Of a stretch of 7,272 nt of DNA, positions 6,688-7,272 are shown one piece after another. The notes under the pieces were generated by a model. The model was not told the origin of the DNA. It did not search any database and was given only the letters and a program-made list of their open reading frames with translations. Numbering within the stretch: position 1 is the stretch's first letter; each line of letters starts with the position of its first letter. Origin of the DNA: Candidatus Brocadiaceae bacterium (lineage in GTDB: Bacteria > Planctomycetota > Brocadiia > SM23-32); NCBI GenBank assembly GCA_003567495.1, contig PWZK01000244.1, positions 1 through 7,272 of the forward strand. Direction: 5' to 3'. Made by a program: the position numbers and the translations under genes.

Positions 6688-6716
6688 ATTATAATAAAAA
6701 ATCGTATTCAGGACAA
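6688..6716 (-). promoter_or_regulatory. Predicted sigma-70-type promoter of gpsA
   Basis: On the minus strand TTGTCC (6716-6711, 4 of 6 matches to TTGACA) is separated by 17 bases from a perfect TATAAT (6693-6688). Transcription would begin near 6681, leaving a leader of about 45 bases to the ATG at 6636. The -10 lies within the palindrome ATTATAAT (6688-6695), so a perfect TATAAT also faces the divergent gene, but with no good -35 for it (TTTCAT at 17-base spacing). Confidence 0.55.
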
Positions 6717-6755
6717 ACGAAAACTGACACGCTTATTTCATATAGAGTCAGATTA

Positions 6756-7088
6756 ATGAACAAAAGCACCTGTATCAAAAAGAGATACATACTGGGCTGT
6801 GTGATCGGAGGAGCGGCTGCCGTCTACGGGCTGATTGCGATGGCGGCGGGCAGAACATTTCTGCCGGGCCTTAGCGGCGGCGAACTTGCTCTGGGCGGAA
6901 GAGGCGGCCTTGTGCTAGCAGTGGCCTACCTGAGCGGAGGGATTTTTCTGATTTTCCGCCTGGCACTTGAAAAACATAAAAAAATGCGTCAGTGGCGGCA
7001 CGTCTTCTATGCAGCAGAAAACTTTCTTTTACTGACATTTATAGCGGCACTTATATACGTGCTCGTTGGGGTGGATGCGGCGCAGTAG
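6756..7088 (+). CDS. Small three-helix membrane protein of unknown function
   Basis: This is a 110-residue protein I do not recognise. Three hydrophobic segments are visible: about residues 12-31 (Ala/Gly rich), 51-70 and 88-105. A positively charged N terminus (KSTCIKKR), and a basic stretch EKHKKMRQWRH at about 72-82 between helices 2 and 3, predict both the N terminus and the 2-3 loop in the cytoplasm by the positive-inside rule, although two crossings lie between them, which is consistent. The 1-2 loop is glycine-rich (LSGGELALGGRGG). There is no signal-peptide cleavage site, catalytic motif or known domain. The frame stays open upstream to 6642, but that region is the start of gpsA and its promoter, so ATG 6756 is preferred; its ribosome site is weak (GAG 9 bases upstream). 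It is divergent from gpsA. Confidence 0.65.
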   Translation: MNKSTCIKKRYILGCVIGGAAAVYGLIAMAAGRTFLPGLSGGELALGGRGGLVLAVAYLSGGIFLIFRLALEKHKKMRQWRHVFYAAENFLLLTFIAALIYVLVGVDAAQ

Positions 7089-7101
7089 GGTCATATCAGA
7101 C

Positions 7102-7114
7102 GGCCCTTCGGGCC
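7102..7114 (+). other. GC-rich hairpin after the membrane-protein gene
   Basis: GGCCC-TTC-GGGCC forms a 5-bp GC stem 13 bases after the stop codon; an outer TCAG (7096-7099) can alternatively pair with CTGA (7114-7117). No T-run follows directly, so it is only a possible transcription end or RNA-stabilising structure. Confidence 0.35.
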
Positions 7115-7115
7115 T

Positions 7116-7208
7116 GACGACAAAGTCAGCTACGCAACTCTCTGTCGTTTGTCGTCTTTGCCCTTGTCGTTATACTAAAACTTTTTTGTGTCGTTTGAAA
7201 AAGTTTTA
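7116..7208. repeat. Gene-free right-end spacer with two long inverted repeats and recurring TGTCG
   Basis: GACGACAAA (7116-7124) pairs perfectly with TTTGTCGTC (7148-7156) around a 23-base loop. TAAAACTTTTT (7176-7186) pairs perfectly with AAAAAGTTTTA (7198-7208) around an 11-base loop. TGTCG occurs on the plus strand at 7143, 7150, 7165, 7189 and 7210. GTCGTTTG is duplicated at 7144-7151 and 7190-7197. No convincing open frame or RNA gene is seen here, and the remaining bases to 7272 hold only a doubled AAGCGCC and a T-run at 7257-7263. The pairs could be a bidirectional terminator or regulator-binding sites; the function is unknown. Confidence 0.45.
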
Positions 7209-7272
7209 TTGTCGATGTTGCGATATTAAGCGCCCACTACGCGCAGAACAAGCGCCTTTTTTTCAAACCCCG

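Noticed and set aside
6642..6755. Upstream extension of the small membrane-protein frame
   Set aside because: It would overlap the gpsA start and promoter; the sequence there has no ribosome site and no hydrophobic or domain character.
7241..7263. Terminator-like GCGC-7-GCGC stem followed by seven T
   Set aside because: The stem is only 4 bp and self-complementary GCGC words are common; it is too far from the nearest plus-strand gene to support a call.

Overview
The window reads as an ordinary, densely packed bacterial chromosome segment of moderate GC content. Almost all genes lie on the minus strand. The taxon cannot be fixed from the sequence. A bacterial V/A-type ATPase, a MtaA/UroD-like protein of the kind common in anaerobic PVC-group bacteria and spirochaetes, and a dispersed-looking GCAGGCG-type palindrome together suggest an uncultured anaerobic lineage such as Lentisphaerae or Kiritimatiellae. 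That placement is an inference with low confidence.

Layout, left to right. Positions 1-4125 hold the promoter-proximal part of a V/A-type (rotary, ion-translocating) ATPase operon, transcribed leftwards: peripheral-stalk subunit H/G (ntpF-like), membrane subunit I (a), proteolipid K (c), stalk subunit E, and subunit C (d), which is cut by the window edge. This order matches the start of the Enterococcus ntpFIKEC, archaeal HIKEC and Thermus GILEC operons, so the F/A/B/D-type subunits should lie just beyond position 1. Subunit K keeps every residue that binds Na+ in Enterococcus NtpK, so this enzyme is predicted to be Na+-coupled. Subunit I carries the arginine facing the ring.

Positions 4126-4422 are a gene-free spacer with a possible operon promoter, an 83-bp imperfect palindromic repeat, and a small stem-loop just after the next gene's stop. 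Positions 4423-5550 encode a uroporphyrinogen-decarboxylase-fold protein of an uncharacterised clade without the usual zinc-site His-x-Cys. Positions 5620-6636 encode glycerol-3-phosphate dehydrogenase (gpsA), with a good promoter upstream. Divergently transcribed from gpsA is a small three-helix membrane protein of unknown function (6756-7088). The last 184 bases contain no gene but several inverted repeats.

I found no CRISPR array, transposase, tRNA, rRNA or defence system. The most informative observation is the Na+ signature in subunit K; the rest are modest leads.
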